Assembly (NCBI RefSeq): GCF_035594125.1 | Contig: NC_087168.1 | Coordinates: 6,830,501-6,894,500 of the forward strand | Origin: Scylla paramamosain | Taxonomy: Eukaryota > Arthropoda > Malacostraca > Decapoda > Portunidae | Direction: 5' to 3' | Length of the DNA stretch: 64,000 nt | Shown: in pieces, positions 63,876 to 64,000 of the stretch | How the letters are laid out: each line of letters begins with the position of its first letter | Position numbering within the stretch: position 1 is the first letter of the stretch | Notes under the pieces: generated by a model | What the model was told of the DNA's origin: nothing | Seen by the model: the letters and a program-made list of their open reading frames with translations, nothing else | Databases searched by the model: none | Made by a program: the position numbers and the translations under genes

Positions 63876-64000
63876 CAAAAACACTAAAAGGCAAGTTCTT
63901 TTTTTTATGTAACAAGCTCAAAAACACACAAAATATACTTTTCTGGTAATGTTATTCTATTTTTTCATATTGGTTGGTTTGCATCCGTTTTAGCATTTTT
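63876..64000 (-). repeat. HOR satellite, minus-oriented, window edge
   Basis: It starts as s1 (caaaaacactaaaaggcaag) and, after gttctt at about 63,900, jumps to the s4/s5 region (ttttttatgtaacaagctc). Copies 1 and 2 still have about 400 bp between these points (18,550-18,930 and 30,975-31,330). It runs off the end of the window in s6. Confidence 0.82.

Overview
The window is non-coding, AT-rich eukaryotic DNA: a huge, internally reshuffled satellite array interrupted by two non-LTR retrotransposon remnants. I see no host gene, tRNA, rRNA, CRISPR array or bacterial-type operon. The likely host is a decapod crustacean, probably a crab. This rests on the retrotransposon at 60.65-63.64 kb, whose protein resembles, from memory and not from a search, abundant 'jockey-like' elements of decapod genomes.

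The satellite is a higher-order repeat (HOR). Read in the orientation used by most of the window (minus blocks below), one unit of about 1,095 bp contains ten related sub-repeats, most of 93-97 bp. I name them by their starts: s1 catgcgttttagcg; s2 ctgctttttagtgc; s3 catgcaatttgggg; s4 gagtttcagcatttt (long, about 145 bp, includes ccttgtggttctt); s5 catccattttcgcg; s6 catccgttttagcg; s7 cgttttggtgcctaac; s8 catgcactttaggg (long, about 190 bp or more, carries the ggtacctatgaag landmark and an A-run/T-run slot); s9 ggttttagcttttt; s10 catgtatttaagcg. Almost every sub-repeat carries a core like aaaaacactcaaaa followed by ggtaatgttatt. About 45 copies of the s8 landmark are visible. Intact neighbours lie 1,092-1,099 bp apart. 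A shorter version of about 1.0 kb lacks the s6/s7 join.

Layout. 1-15,546: HOR array in plus orientation, with a recent 1,036-bp duplication at 7-8.9 kb. 15,551-43,470: HOR array in minus orientation, broken by short plus-oriented blocks at 18.2, 26.2 and 30.6 kb. 43,471-44,275: a decayed CR1/L2-like reverse-transcriptase relic. 44,276-48,856: old, divergent sub-repeats with no HOR order, including a plus block at 47.2 kb. 48,857-60,407: minus HOR array with a (TA)n microsatellite at 53.2 kb. 60,408-63,875: a third copy of the plus-oriented microblock, split by a 5'-truncated LINE. 63,876-64,000: minus HOR.

On top of the 1.1-kb period there are multi-kilobase duplications. Direct copies A (15.56-22.3 kb), B (26.85-36.2 kb) and C (54.25-58.7 kb, with 59.3-64 kb) share private junctions, including the same inverted microblock. 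Inverted copies link 0-5 kb with 49-54 kb, and 11.3-15.1 kb with 32.5-36.4 kb. This resembles a locus remodelled by unequal exchange and template-switch inversion, as in centromeric or pericentromeric heterochromatin; that last step is inference. The most notable content is this layered, orientation-switching HOR satellite. The two retroelement relics look dead.
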